The translations under genes were made by a program, and so were the position numbers. From an uncultured Collinsella sp. (lineage in GTDB: Bacteria; Actinomycetota; Coriobacteriia; Coriobacteriales; Coriobacteriaceae), in NCBI GenBank assembly GCA_900550825.1, contig URTZ01000001.1, positions 1-46,195 of the forward strand: DNA of 46,195 bases, given 5' to 3'. The notes beneath the pieces were generated by a model that saw nothing but the letters and a program-made list of their open reading frames with translations, ran no database searches and had not been told where the DNA came from. Position 1 is the first letter of the stretch, and every line of letters starts with the position of its first letter. Positions 1 to 8,621 of this stretch are shown piece by piece.

Positions 1-40
1 GTCTGACCGAACGAGGGTATGGGGACTCGTTCGGCCAGAC
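1..40. repeat. Hairpin with 15-bp arms
   Basis: Positions 1-15 and 26-40 are inverted repeats (GTCTGACCGAACGAG against CTCGTTCGGCCAGAC) with one mismatch and a 10-base loop. No T-run follows on either strand, so a plain intrinsic terminator is not supported. It is the first of three palindromes in the first 194 bases. Confidence 0.75.
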
Positions 41-65
41 GCGCCGCCGCTGTTTGTGATCCCTT

Positions 66-111
66 TTCCTCCGTCCCCTTCGAATCACGTGATCCCTTGG
101 GGACGGAGGAA
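66..111. repeat. REP-like palindrome, 13-bp arms
   Basis: Positions 66-78 (TTCCTCCGTCCCC) and 99-111 (GGGGACGGAGGAA) are perfect inverted repeats separated by 20 bases. The right half contains TGATCCCTTGGGGACGGAGG, which recurs exactly at 8487-8506, so this is a dispersed repeat family rather than a chance hairpin. Confidence 0.8.
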
Positions 112-130
112 TAGGAATCATTTCGTAGGC

Positions 131-194
131 CCGTGGCCGCCTTGGAAACCGAATGATGGTACGAGCATCCATTCGGCTTCCAAGGCGGCCACGG
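131..194. repeat. Long palindrome, 25-bp arms
   Basis: Positions 131-155 and 170-194 are complementary over 25 bp with a single mismatch (A148 against C177) and a 14-base loop. It lies just beyond the 3' end of the decayed transporter gene at 230-616 and could once have been its terminator, but no U-run is present on the minus strand. Confidence 0.8.
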
Positions 195-229
195 ACAGAA
201 CGGGGCGAACAGAAAAGAGCGGCGGACGT

Positions 230-616
230 CTACTCCCCCGCCACGCTCGCACGCAGCTTGGAGGTGATGGTGCCCGTGACCTTGCCGAGGTCGGCCATGC
301 CAAACTGCTTGGACGCGGCTGGGCAGCGCCGCCACCATGCAGATAGCCGCGAGCACCAGGAAAGCGGAACGCCAGCCCACACTCACGATAAGCGAGCTCA
401 CGATCGGCGAGAGAATGGCTCCGCCAAAGCCCGAACCCGAAAGTGCGATGGAAACGGCAAGGAGCACGTAGACCTGCCACAGCTCACCCACAAAGCTCAT
501 GCCAGCAAGCACCGCCGAGGTAGCGATAACGGTGAGCGAGCCCAACACGTGGCCATGATCACGAAGCCGGAGGCCACCACGAGCCAGCCGGGGAAGAACT
601 TACGCTGCTGGGGCAT
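230..616 (-). pseudogene. Decayed MFS transporter gene (oxalate/formate-antiporter-like)
   Basis: The minus strand has a good ribosome site (AAGGAG) and an ATG at 616 that begins MPQQRKFFPGWLVVASGF, the typical start of actinobacterial MFS antiporters of the oxalate/formate type. The frame breaks near 557; a second frame then reads LGSLTVIATSAVLAGMSF and continues through two or three membrane segments (SGSGFGGAILSP, SVGWRSAFLVLAA). A third frame near the end reads KQFGMADLGKVTGTITSKL and stops at 230. Only about 130 codons of the roughly 400 expected remain, so there are internal deletions as well as frameshifts. The family assignment is by eye; the pseudogene call is firm because three frames are needed. 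Confidence 0.75.
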
Positions 617-643
617 ACTGCTCCTTATTTAACAAACGAATAG

Positions 644-746
644 CCGGCGCCGGGCGCCGGTAGTGCCCAAGATTGCCTTGAAAGACAAGGGCATAGGCCT
701 TACGGCCATGCCCGCAGGCTTGAAAGGCAAGGTTGGGTGCTACCGG
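644..746. repeat. Nested long hairpin at the 3' end of the M20 gene
   Basis: A perfect 17-base palindrome (644-660, CCGGCGCC-G-GGCGCCGG) abuts a nested fold. CCGGTAGTGCCCAA (657-670) pairs with TTGGGTGCTACCGG (733-746); inside it ATTGCCTT pairs with AAGGCAA, and GGGCATAGGCC (689-699) pairs with GGCCATGCCC (704-713). The outer right arm includes the last codon and stop of the amidohydrolase gene. There is no T-run, so it may act as an mRNA 3'-end stabiliser rather than a terminator. Confidence 0.65.
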
Positions 747-2038
747 TGGTCGGCGATATAGCCCAAAGCGACGGCGGTATAAGCCGCAGCACCGAGCGGC
801 AGCTCGGCATCGTTAAAACGTGCCTTGGGATGGTGCTGGGCAAAGTGTTCGTCCGTGTCGGTTACGGCCGCGCCCACGGTAAAGTACGCACTCGGAATCT
901 CGCTCGAGATAAGCGCGAAGTCCTCACTCGCCATGGCATGGAAAAGCGGCAAGAAAGCCGCCTTGGGCAGCACTGCGCCCACGTAGCCAAGCGACACCTG
1001 AGTCATATCGCTGTCGAGTACAAGCGGCGGAACATCCGAAAGCGTCTCGATGGTCGCCGACGTACGATATGTTGTGGCAACGCCGTTTACGACCTCCGCG
1101 ATGCGGGTCTTGAGGTGCTCCATGAGCTCGACGTCAAAGCCGCGCAGCGTGCCTTCGAGCACGCAGGTATCTGGGATGACGTTGGCCGCTTGGCCACCGG
1201 CAAACTTACCCACGGTCAGTGCGACCTCCTTGGCCGCCGGCACTTCGCGAGCGATAAGCTCCTGGAGCGCCAGATGCACATGCACGCCGGCCGTGATGGG
1301 GTCGATGCAGATCTCGGGGCTCGAGCCATGGCCGCCCTTGCCCTGGAGCGTGATACGGAAACCGTACACGCCCGAGAGCGCCGGGCTGCCGTAGAGCACC
1401 AGGCCAAGCGGCGACTGGCTGTTGACATGCATGGCAAAGGCCGCCTGAGGGCGCGGGTTCTCGAGCAAGCCGTCGGCGATGGCGGCGCGGGCGCCCTCGA
1501 AGGTCTCCTCGCCCGGCTGGAACAGCAGTTTGACGGTGGCATTGGCGTCGATGAGCTCGGCCTCGCGGGCCTTGAGCAGGCGCGCCGCACCAAGCAGGGC
1601 CGTCGCGTGCATATCGTGACCGCAAGCATGCATGCAGCCATTGGTGGATGCAAAGGGCTCGCCGGATTCCTCGACAACGGGCAGGGCATCCATATCGCCT
1701 CGGAGCATGACGACCGTTCCGGCCCGCTCGTCCTTGCACGTGCCATTGCCCTGAGCGGCCGCGGCCGCACCGGCACCGATCAGGCCAACGACGCAGGAAC
1801 CGTCGACGAGCGTGGTATGGGGGATGTCCATCTCGTCCAGACGTGCCTGGATATAGGCAGACGTCTGTGGAAGATTGTTACCGAGCTCGGGCATCTGATG
1901 TAAATCGTGTCGCCACGCAGCGAGCTCGTCTGCAAAAGCCTGAGCTTCTGCAACAAGACCGTCACCGATAGCGGTCTGCGCCGCCGCGGTGGCCTTGGGC
2001 GCTGATTGCGGTTGAAGATCGGACAGTGCTGGTGCCAT
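740..2038 (-). CDS. M20 family amidohydrolase (peptidase M20D)
   Basis: A 432-residue cytosolic metal-dependent hydrolase of the N-acyl-amino-acid or hippurate amidohydrolase type, which cleaves an amide bond with a two-metal site. Seen directly: HQMPELG near the start, MLRGDMDALPV, the metal-binding CMHACGHDMHA, a central dimerisation segment (QGKGGHGSSPE) and the C-terminal ASEDFA motif. Length is normal for the family. The start is placed at the ATG at 2038 because GGAGG lies six bases upstream; an upstream in-frame start at 2092 has no comparable site. The gene is followed by the nested hairpin at 644-746. Substrate cannot be read from sequence; peptide, N-acetylated amino acid or indole-conjugate substrates are all possible. 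Confidence 0.9.
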   Translation of the reverse strand: MAPALSDLQPQSAPKATAAAQTAIGDGLVAEAQAFADELAAWRHDLHQMPELGNNLPQTSAYIQARLDEMDIPHTTLVDGSCVVGLIGAGAAAAAQGNGTCKDERAGTVVMLRGDMDALPVVEESGEPFASTNGCMHACGHDMHATALLGAARLLKAREAELIDANATVKLLFQPGEETFEGARAAIADGLLENPRPQAAFAMHVNSQSPLGLVLYGSPALSGVYGFRITLQGKGGHGSSPEICIDPITAGVHVHLALQELIAREVPAAKEVALTVGKFAGGQAANVIPDTCVLEGTLRGFDVELMEHLKTRIAEVVNGVATTYRTSATIETLSDVPPLVLDSDMTQVSLGYVGAVLPKAAFLPLFHAMASEDFALISSEIPSAYFTVGAAVTDTDEHFAQHHPKARFNDAELPLGAAAYTAVALGYIADHR

Positions 2039-2116
2039 AGATGCCCTCCAGTAACGTTTTTGCAGCAAGCACTTTGATAGCGTAAAGTGCAAGGTACTAC
2101 TTTAAGGGCGACGCAT

Positions 2117-2141
2117 AAAAAATGCCGCCCCGGGAGGCGGC
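2117..2141 (-). terminator. Intrinsic terminator after the EamA gene
   Basis: On the minus strand GCCGCC (2141-2136) pairs with GGCGGC (2129-2124) around a GC-rich loop and is followed by six Ts, 13 bases past the stop of the EamA gene at 2154. Confidence 0.85.
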
Positions 2142-2153
2142 GCAACAAATTGT

Positions 2154-3137
2154 TTACAATTGCGGACGCGGCTTTCGACGCAAAAAATCGAAATGCGTCT
2201 CGCTCAAGATAATCGAAAGAAAGATGAGCGCGAAGCCGGCGAGCAGGCGCGAGGTGAGCGCCTCCCCCATCAGCAGCACCGAGAACAGCACACCCGAAGG
2301 CGACTCCATCGAAAGGAGCAGCGAGCCCGTCGAGGCTGGGACGTGCGCCAATCCAACGTTTTGGATGAGCAGCGCCACGCACGTGCAGCCCACCGAGAGG
2401 AAAACAGCCACACCGATAAATTCCGGCGTCCATGCAGAGAGGGGCGCCTGAGTCTCGAATAGCAGCGACGTGATTAAACTCAAAACGCCATTGCCCACAA
2501 ACATCCAAAACGTGATGACGTTGATGTCCATCTTGCGGCCGTATTTGGCGGTCACCGACATCTGGATGGCAAAGAAGACCGCGCCGCCCAGCGTAATGGC
2601 ATCACCGATGTTGAACTCGACGCTATCGAGCGCCACCAGGCCAATGCCCGCCAAGCACAGCAGCGCCGCGCCCAGGTTATAGCGGGTGAGTTTTTCGCCG
2701 CTCAGAAAATAGCTCGCGAACGGCACAAGGATGCAATACGTGCCCGTCAAAAAAGCATTCTTGCCCGCCGTAGTATGTGCCAGACCGACCGTCTGCAACG
2801 CATAGGCCGCCCACATGAGCACGCCCATACTCAGGCCAACGATCAGGTTGCGAGCGTTGAGGTGCGCGATGATGCGTTTGTGGAAGACGGCAAACATGAC
2901 CAACGCCGCGGGCAGAAAGCGTACATAGAGCAGCTCGAACACCGGAATGGTGTCGAGCGCGTCCTTCATAGTGGTAAAGGAGTAGCCCCAGATGACCGCC
3001 ACCGAAAGGAGCAGAACCTTCCAGAACAGCGGAGAGCGTGCGCCGGCGCCGCGGGAGGTGCCGCCCGCGCCCAGGTCCTCGCGAGCAACAGGGCTATCGG
3101 GCATCATTTCGATATTGTCAGTGGCATGCTGGGCCAT
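2154..3137 (-). CDS. EamA/DMT-family transporter
   Basis: A 327-residue inner-membrane protein with about ten hydrophobic helices arranged as two EamA repeats, typical of drug/metabolite exporters. The first repeat starts with LLLSVAVIWGYSFTTMKDAL, the second near residue 175 (GDAITLGGAVFFAIQMSVTA), and the segment VPASTGSLLLSMESPSGVLF matches the conserved end of the family. A hydrophilic tail of about 35 residues precedes the first helix. The ATG at 3137 has GAGGAT eight bases upstream. It is a single-gene unit with its own terminator at 2117-2141, and a YhgE operon terminator (3205-3242) lies just upstream. Substrate unknown. Confidence 0.9.
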   Translation of the reverse strand: MAQHATDNIEMMPDSPVAREDLGAGGTSRGAGARSPLFWKVLLLSVAVIWGYSFTTMKDALDTIPVFELLYVRFLPAALVMFAVFHKRIIAHLNARNLIVGLSMGVLMWAAYALQTVGLAHTTAGKNAFLTGTYCILVPFASYFLSGEKLTRYNLGAALLCLAGIGLVALDSVEFNIGDAITLGGAVFFAIQMSVTAKYGRKMDINVITFWMFVGNGVLSLITSLLFETQAPLSAWTPEFIGVAVFLSVGCTCVALLIQNVGLAHVPASTGSLLLSMESPSGVLFSVLLMGEALTSRLLAGFALIFLSIILSETHFDFLRRKPRPQL

Positions 3138-3204
3138 AGGGCATCCTCGCGCTCAATCTGGGCGTGGTGTCCGCACGCGCATGGCTGCGTGCCGCCTCAT
3201 GGTC

Positions 3205-3242
3205 AAATAAAAGCAGGGCGCACCGGACCCCCGGCACGCCCC
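3205..3242 (-). terminator. Intrinsic terminator of the YhgE operon
   Basis: On the minus strand GGGCGTGCCGG pairs with CCGGTGCGCCC (11 pairs, two of them G-U) around a short G-rich loop, followed by TGCTTTTATTT. It lies about 100 bases after the stop of the gene at 3339. Confidence 0.75.
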
Positions 3243-3338
3243 GCTACTGTAGCAACAACCAAGCAGCCCGTGCAATTCACTACGCTAAAGCATCGGGTTG
3301 GAAGATCTCGATGTTCCGACGGCGTTTACGTTGCTGAA

Positions 3339-5528
3339 CTAAATCAATTTGGTTGACTCCAGTTTTTCGATGATCCAGTCGTTGACTTTGATGACCGGAC
3401 GGCGGAAGACGACGCCCAGGGCCAGCGACGGAATCAGATAGCTCGCCAGAATACCCAGCTCAACCCAGTACTCCATATGGTAGGCGCCTGCCATGGCAGC
3501 ATGCATGGCGTTGATGCCGTGAGTGAACGGCAGGAACGGATAGATCGCCTGGAACACAGGACCGGTCATCTCGATGGGGAACGTGCCGCCCGAACCGCCG
3601 ACCTGCATGACCAGCAGCACGACGGCGAGCGCCTTGCCGATATCGCCAAACGAAACCGTAAGCGTGTAGACGATATTGGAGAACACGAGACTCGCGACCC
3701 AGCCCGCCAGCACAAACTGCAGCGGGTCGTCGCACTGGATGCCAAAGAACAGGATGTCGCCCGCACACACGAGCGTTGCCTGCAGCAGGGCCAGACCGCC
3801 AAAGAACAGGTAGCGGCCCAGGTAGATCTCGTGCAGGCGCACGGGGATGAGCTCGTTGATAAGCTCATCGTCAACCGAGACCTTCATCATGGCCGCCAGC
3901 ACGATCGAGCCGACCCAGAGCGACAGAATCGTGTAGAACGGCGCCATGGCCGAGCCGTAGTTGCGGATCGGATAGACCGGCTTGCGATCGAGCGCGACGG
4001 GGCCGGAAAGCGACACGGCCAGACCCTCGGGATCGTTGCCAATCATCGTCTTGATCGTGGCGAGGTCATCCGACATCAAGGCGCCGTCGAGCTCGTCCTT
4101 AAACGCACTGATCTTGTCCGACGCCTCGCCCAGCTGATCAGAAGCCTTGTTGACCAGCTTTGCAGCCTTGGAGAGGCCCTTTGCCAGCGAACCGGATGCG
4201 TCGGTCAGGCCGCCTACGGCGCTATCCAGGTCGCCCGAGATGCCATCAAGCGAGTCCAGAATGCCCGAAACCGTCTTCTTGAGCTCCTTGGCCTTAACCG
4301 AGAACGTGGAATCGTAATCGGATTTGGCACCCGCGATGCCGGCCTTGGCATCAGCGATGGCCTGATCGACCTCGGCACGCGAGTTGTTGACCTCGGCCAT
4401 GCTATCGGAGAGAGACTTCGCGGTAGCCGCCAGATCCTTGGCATTGTTGCGGTACTCAACGGCGATTCTGCCCAGCGACGTCGCGGCGGACTTGAGGCCG
4501 TCCTTCAAATTCTCATCGCTCACCTGGTCGGCAAGGCTGCGGAGCTGATCGGCCATCGCATCGATATCCTTGGCGCGCGCATTGAGGGCCGCAGCGGCAT
4601 CGTTGAGTTGGGACACCGTAAGGTCGACATGCTGGTTTGCGGTGTCGAACGCCTTCGCGAGCTCGGCAGACACATTGTCGAACGAACCAGCACTTCCATC
4701 GATTGCGGCATCGATGGCATCGTTTGCCGCCTTAAGCGCTTCTTTGGAATCATCGATGCCGCTTTTGGCATGTTCCATGAGCTGCTTTGTCGACTCATCG
4801 ACGGCACCGGTCTGCTTGAGCATGCCGCTCGCCGACGTCAGCGAATCGGACGTGGAGCTCAAAATGCCCGCCAGCGACGAAGCATTTGCCTGAACGTCTC
4901 GCAGGTCCTCAATCGAATCGCCGAGCGTCGAGGACAGGTTGGCGATAAAGTTGCTGACCTGGTCGGTGCTCATGTAATCGAGCAGGCTGGACACCGTCTT
5001 AAGACCGATGCTCGTAATGGTCTCGGTAAAAGTTTCGTTAACCTGGCTCTGGACGGCGCTCGAACCCTTCTCGGTCACGATCTGCGCAATGGCGTTGGCC
5101 TTCTGATTCTCGTAGAACTCGATATCGGCATGCTTCACGTCGGTCGAGAAAAGCGTCATCATGTCAGCGCTAAACGTTTTGGGGATAACGACGGCAGCAT
5201 AGTACGCGCCCGACTTAACGCCCTCGATAGCCTTTTCGCGATTGTTGAGCACAACCCAATCGAAGCTCTCGTTGCCGCGTAGGGTGGCGGTCACGTTTTC
5301 GCCCACGTTAACCTCGACGGGGATCAAATCGCTCTCGTAACCCTCATCGGTGTTGACCACGGCGATCTTAAGGTTGCCGGTATTGCCGTAGGGATCCCAG
5401 CTGCCGGCGATGTTAAACCACGCGTACAGACACGGTACGATAATGAGGCCCATCACGACAACCAAGCCGATCACGGAGCGAGACACGTTTTGGACATCGC
5501 GCTTAAACAGATGCAGGATGTTCTTCAT
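3339..5528 (-). CDS. YhgE/Pip domain membrane protein (downstream paralogue)
   Basis: A 729-residue membrane protein of the YhgE/Pip (phage infection protein) family, distantly related to ABC-2 permeases; members are linked to phage adsorption, ESX-type secretion and envelope stress, but the exact role is open. Visible layout: one N-terminal membrane helix, an extracellular region starting with DPYGNTGNLKIAVVNTDEG, a long alanine/serine-rich coiled-coil stretch (about residues 200-480), then six C-terminal helices (from GSAMAPFYTILSLWVGS). The start codon directly follows the stop of the upstream paralogue (TAAATG) and has a strong AAAGGAGGTGAGG ribosome site, so the two are translationally coupled and may form a heteromer. 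Confidence 0.9.
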   Translation of the reverse strand: MKNILHLFKRDVQNVSRSVIGLVVVMGLIIVPCLYAWFNIAGSWDPYGNTGNLKIAVVNTDEGYESDLIPVEVNVGENVTATLRGNESFDWVVLNNREKAIEGVKSGAYYAAVVIPKTFSADMMTLFSTDVKHADIEFYENQKANAIAQIVTEKGSSAVQSQVNETFTETITSIGLKTVSSLLDYMSTDQVSNFIANLSSTLGDSIEDLRDVQANASSLAGILSSTSDSLTSASGMLKQTGAVDESTKQLMEHAKSGIDDSKEALKAANDAIDAAIDGSAGSFDNVSAELAKAFDTANQHVDLTVSQLNDAAAALNARAKDIDAMADQLRSLADQVSDENLKDGLKSAATSLGRIAVEYRNNAKDLAATAKSLSDSMAEVNNSRAEVDQAIADAKAGIAGAKSDYDSTFSVKAKELKKTVSGILDSLDGISGDLDSAVGGLTDASGSLAKGLSKAAKLVNKASDQLGEASDKISAFKDELDGALMSDDLATIKTMIGNDPEGLAVSLSGPVALDRKPVYPIRNYGSAMAPFYTILSLWVGSIVLAAMMKVSVDDELINELIPVRLHEIYLGRYLFFGGLALLQATLVCAGDILFFGIQCDDPLQFVLAGWVASLVFSNIVYTLTVSFGDIGKALAVVLLVMQVGGSGGTFPIEMTGPVFQAIYPFLPFTHGINAMHAAMAGAYHMEYWVELGILASYLIPSLALGVVFRRPVIKVNDWIIEKLESTKLI

Positions 5529-8345
5529 TTATGCCTCACCTCCTTTGGAGTGCTTGCCAAGCGCGGTGGTATCTCCATCATTTGTGGCTGTGCTGTCGCT
5601 GCCCTGAGATTTATGGTGCGAGCCGATATGCGGCAAGCGGCCCGTGGACTGATCGCCGCCCTTGGCACCACGCTCGCTGGCGTTGAGGCCAAACATGTGG
5701 CGGGCGGCAGGAATGGCGGCCGTGTGTTCGCGCATCTCGCGACGCAGGTCCTCATCCGAAAGCGCCGAGATGCGCATCTGGGTATTGAGGCTCGCTCGGA
5801 TATATTCGATATTGATAAGCCAGCCGCAGATGGCAATAACCGAGATGATCCAAATGACAAGCAGGATGATCTTGCCGTTATTGTCGATATCGAGAACCGT
5901 CGACAGGACAAAGAGCAGGACCTGAACGCCCACCACGGCGGCAAAACCGCCCTTGATGTAGTACGGGTAGCGATGTTCAAAGGCGACCGCATGATCGAGC
6001 AGTTCGCGACGGTACGAATCGGAATCGAGCATGACGCGCATGGCCGTGCGCAGCGAGTAGCGCTGGCGCGGCTGGTCGTTGGACTCGCAAATCATCATAC
6101 CGGTCGTGGAGAGCTGTTTATCAAAGAGCAGGTTAAGGTTGAGCAGCAGCGGACGCAGCTGCAGGCCGATAAAGAGCGCCACGATCAAGAACACGCCCAG
6201 AATGCACAGGTTAAACAGGTAGTTGAACGAATACATGCCGCCGACCGTCTCGCGCAGCAGATTGATGCCGTAGGTAAAGGGCAGCAGCGGGTGCAGCCAC
6301 TGGAAGAAGCCGGGCATCATCTCGATGGGGTACATGCCCGACGAACCCGGGATCTGCACGATGACGAGAATGACGCCGATAGCCTTGCCGATATGCTTAA
6401 ACGTGGTGGACAGCGCATAGATGATATTGACGTAGGTGAACGAAATGGCGATGCCGCCCAGCACGAACAGCAGCGGGCTGACGCACTGCACGCCAATCAC
6501 CAGATCGCCTACCGTAACGATGATGGCCTGCAACGCGCCCAGGATCACCATGAGCAACCAGCGGCCAAAGTAGCCTTGGCGCGCCGTAAAGCTGCCAACA
6601 CCTTCACGGTCGACCTCGAGCTTGTAAATGGCGATGAGCACATAGCCGCCCACCCAAAGCGCCAGATTGGTGTAGAAGGGAGCGATGCCCGAGCCAAAGC
6701 TCTTGACCGGATAGATTGACTTGGACGTCAACTCAACCGGAGACGCCATGAAATCTGCCACGTCATTGACATCGACGCCCATCAGATCGGCCAGCTCGCC
6801 CATGGACTCGGAGGTCTGCAGCGCCGCGATGTCATTGGCGGCGGTTGCAAGCTTGTCCTGGACCTTGGCAAGCGAGGAATCGGTCTGGGACAGCGTGGTC
6901 TTGGCCTGGCCGAGCGTAGCGCTAAGCTGCGCCAACGTGCCGCGCGCATTTGCAAGTGTAGGTGTCATACCCGAGACGATACCGGTCAGGTCGCCCGAAA
7001 CGGCAGCAAAAGAGTCGAGCGCGCTCGAGGCCTTCGGCAGCGCGTTTTGGCCCAAGTCCGTCTGGGCTTGGCCAAGGTTGGTCGCACCGGTATGAATTGC
7101 GTTATTGATAGCGTCACTGGCACCCGAAACAGCCGCTGCGTCATTCGCCATGGCGCTCGACTGCGCGGACAGACCGTCCTTGATGCTCTGAAGCTTTTCA
7201 TTCTGCTCTCGAAGCAAATCGATGGTCGATACAATGCGCGCGTCAATTTCCTCGGAACCTGTCGACGTGTCATTGGCGAGAATCTCTAAGTGCCCGATAA
7301 CGGCCTTATTGTGGTCGATCGTCGCTTGGAGAGACTCGAGCGAGTTGTCGATACGGGTGGTCGTAGATGTGACCGTGCCCGTCAGCTTGCCGATGGCAGC
7401 GTTCGCAGAGGCTGACGTCTTGGTGAGCGCAAGGCTGCCTTCCGAGAGCGCCTTGGAGAGCGAGGCGACAGAGTTGCCCGCCGTGGCGCGAGCCTCGCCC
7501 AGCAGGTCATTGCCCTGGGAGATCGCCTGCGTCAGCGACGGCGCCTGACCCTGCAGACCGGCAAGTGCCGCATCTGCCGAGGCAATGGAACCACTCGTCT
7601 TATCGATGGCGGCATTCATGTCGCCAATCGAATCACGCACTTCGCCCAACGTATCGGAAGCCTCTGATACCGAACCGGCCAACGAATCCTGAGTCTGGGT
7701 TGCCTTGTCCTTTAAATCGACTCCGGCATCCTTGGCAATACTGGCAACGGTCTCGCCCACCGTGGAGACAAATTCCGAGTTGATCTGCTCCTCGATGGTG
7801 TTTGCACCGGTGTCGGTAACCTTGGGCGCAATAGCGCTCTTCTTCTCATTGACGTAGTACGTAAGCTTGGGCTGATGGTAGTTGCCGTCGAGCATCGAAA
7901 CCAGGTTATCCGAGAAGTTCTTGGGGACTACGATGGCCGCATAGTACTCACCGCTCTCGACGCCCTCTTTGGCATCGGCCGCAGAATCGACGAAGGTCCA
8001 GCCCAGCTGATCGTTCTCCTTGAGCTGATCGACGACCTGATCGCCCGCGTTGAGCTCGCCCACCAGGTCGTTTTGGGTGCCCCGATCGTTGTTGGCGATG
8101 GCAATCTTGATGCCCTGGGTGTTTCCGTACGGATCCCAGTTGGCCACGATGTTGTACCAGGCATACAGCGAGGGAATAACGCACACGCCAAGGGTAACCA
8201 CCAAGGCGACGGGGTTCACAAGCAGTCGCTTAATGTCGCGCTTAAATATCGCAAAGGAGACCTTTGCATTGGATAGTTTGCTGCCGAGACTCACGCTTGG
8301 ACCATCCATCCTGTCGTTGAATCGAATCGTACTATCGATAACCAT
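5529..8345 (-). CDS. YhgE/Pip domain membrane protein (upstream, long paralogue)
   Basis: A YhgE/Pip protein of about 938 residues, first gene of a two-gene operon. It has an N-terminal helix (NPVALVVTLGVCVIPSLYAWY), the family motif WDPYGNTQGIKIAIANNDRG, a coiled-coil ectodomain, and a six-helix C-terminal block. Unlike its neighbour it carries an extra tail of roughly 190 residues with two more helices (VGVQVLLFVLSTVLDI and KIILLVIWIISVIAICGW) and a polar His/Ser-rich end. Start choice is weak: no candidate (TTG 8378, ATG 8345, ATG 8309) has a clear ribosome site; 8345 leaves a leader of about 50 bases below the putative promoter. The operator-like site at 8426-8437 suggests control by a TetR-type repressor encoded elsewhere. 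Confidence 0.85.
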   Translation of the reverse strand: MVIDSTIRFNDRMDGPSVSLGSKLSNAKVSFAIFKRDIKRLLVNPVALVVTLGVCVIPSLYAWYNIVANWDPYGNTQGIKIAIANNDRGTQNDLVGELNAGDQVVDQLKENDQLGWTFVDSAADAKEGVESGEYYAAIVVPKNFSDNLVSMLDGNYHQPKLTYYVNEKKSAIAPKVTDTGANTIEEQINSEFVSTVGETVASIAKDAGVDLKDKATQTQDSLAGSVSEASDTLGEVRDSIGDMNAAIDKTSGSIASADAALAGLQGQAPSLTQAISQGNDLLGEARATAGNSVASLSKALSEGSLALTKTSASANAAIGKLTGTVTSTTTRIDNSLESLQATIDHNKAVIGHLEILANDTSTGSEEIDARIVSTIDLLREQNEKLQSIKDGLSAQSSAMANDAAAVSGASDAINNAIHTGATNLGQAQTDLGQNALPKASSALDSFAAVSGDLTGIVSGMTPTLANARGTLAQLSATLGQAKTTLSQTDSSLAKVQDKLATAANDIAALQTSESMGELADLMGVDVNDVADFMASPVELTSKSIYPVKSFGSGIAPFYTNLALWVGGYVLIAIYKLEVDREGVGSFTARQGYFGRWLLMVILGALQAIIVTVGDLVIGVQCVSPLLFVLGGIAISFTYVNIIYALSTTFKHIGKAIGVILVIVQIPGSSGMYPIEMMPGFFQWLHPLLPFTYGINLLRETVGGMYSFNYLFNLCILGVFLIVALFIGLQLRPLLLNLNLLFDKQLSTTGMMICESNDQPRQRYSLRTAMRVMLDSDSYRRELLDHAVAFEHRYPYYIKGGFAAVVGVQVLLFVLSTVLDIDNNGKIILLVIWIISVIAICGWLINIEYIRASLNTQMRISALSDEDLRREMREHTAAIPAARHMFGLNASERGAKGGDQSTGRLPHIGSHHKSQGSDSTATNDGDTTALGKHSKGGEA

Positions 8346-8401
8346 TGTACGTAAGCGCTTTAGCGTCTCAGAGCACAATGGTGTTGAGTTTTGCGGGTAG
8401 C

Positions 8402-8437
8402 AATATACTACGAAGATGAGTTAACGTACAGTTGTAC
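8402..8437 (-). promoter_or_regulatory. Putative promoter and symmetric operator of the YhgE operon
   Basis: The minus strand has TATATT (8407-8402) as a -10 candidate. GTACA-GT-TGTAC (8426-8437) is a perfect inverted repeat sitting over the -35 position, where the -35 hexamer itself is poor. On the minus strand the site also reads as two CTGTAC direct repeats. Its position fits a repressor site. Confidence 0.4.
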
Positions 8438-8484
8438 AGTATCTTAAATTTCAGCAGGTCACAAAACCACAACCCGCACAAATA

Positions 8485-8513
8485 AATGATCCCTTGGGGA
8501 CGGAGGGATCATT
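8485..8513. repeat. REP-like palindrome, second copy of the 66-111 family
   Basis: AATGATCCCT (8485-8494) and AGGGATCATT (8504-8513) are perfect 10-bp inverted repeats around TGGGGACGG. Twenty bases are identical with the copy near position 90, but the flanking half-sites differ, so the two copies fold differently. Confidence 0.8.
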
Positions 8514-8521
8514 CAAAAGGA

Positions 8522-8591
8522 AACGAGAGTGGAAAATCTCTCACTTCAAGCCCGCATTCGAGCCAAAAGTGGGAGATTATCCACTCTCGTT
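8522..8591. repeat. Palindrome with 25-bp arms between htpG and the repeat copy
   Basis: Positions 8522-8546 and 8567-8591 pair at 23 of 25 positions with a 20-base loop. It begins 30 bases past the htpG stop, and on the minus strand it is followed by TCCTTTT, so it may serve as the htpG terminator. Arm length and near-perfect symmetry exceed what a terminator needs and suggest a mobile palindromic repeat that has been adopted. Confidence 0.75.
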
Positions 8592-8621
8592 CTAATCTAG
8601 TTACGGTGCCGTATCCCCGAA

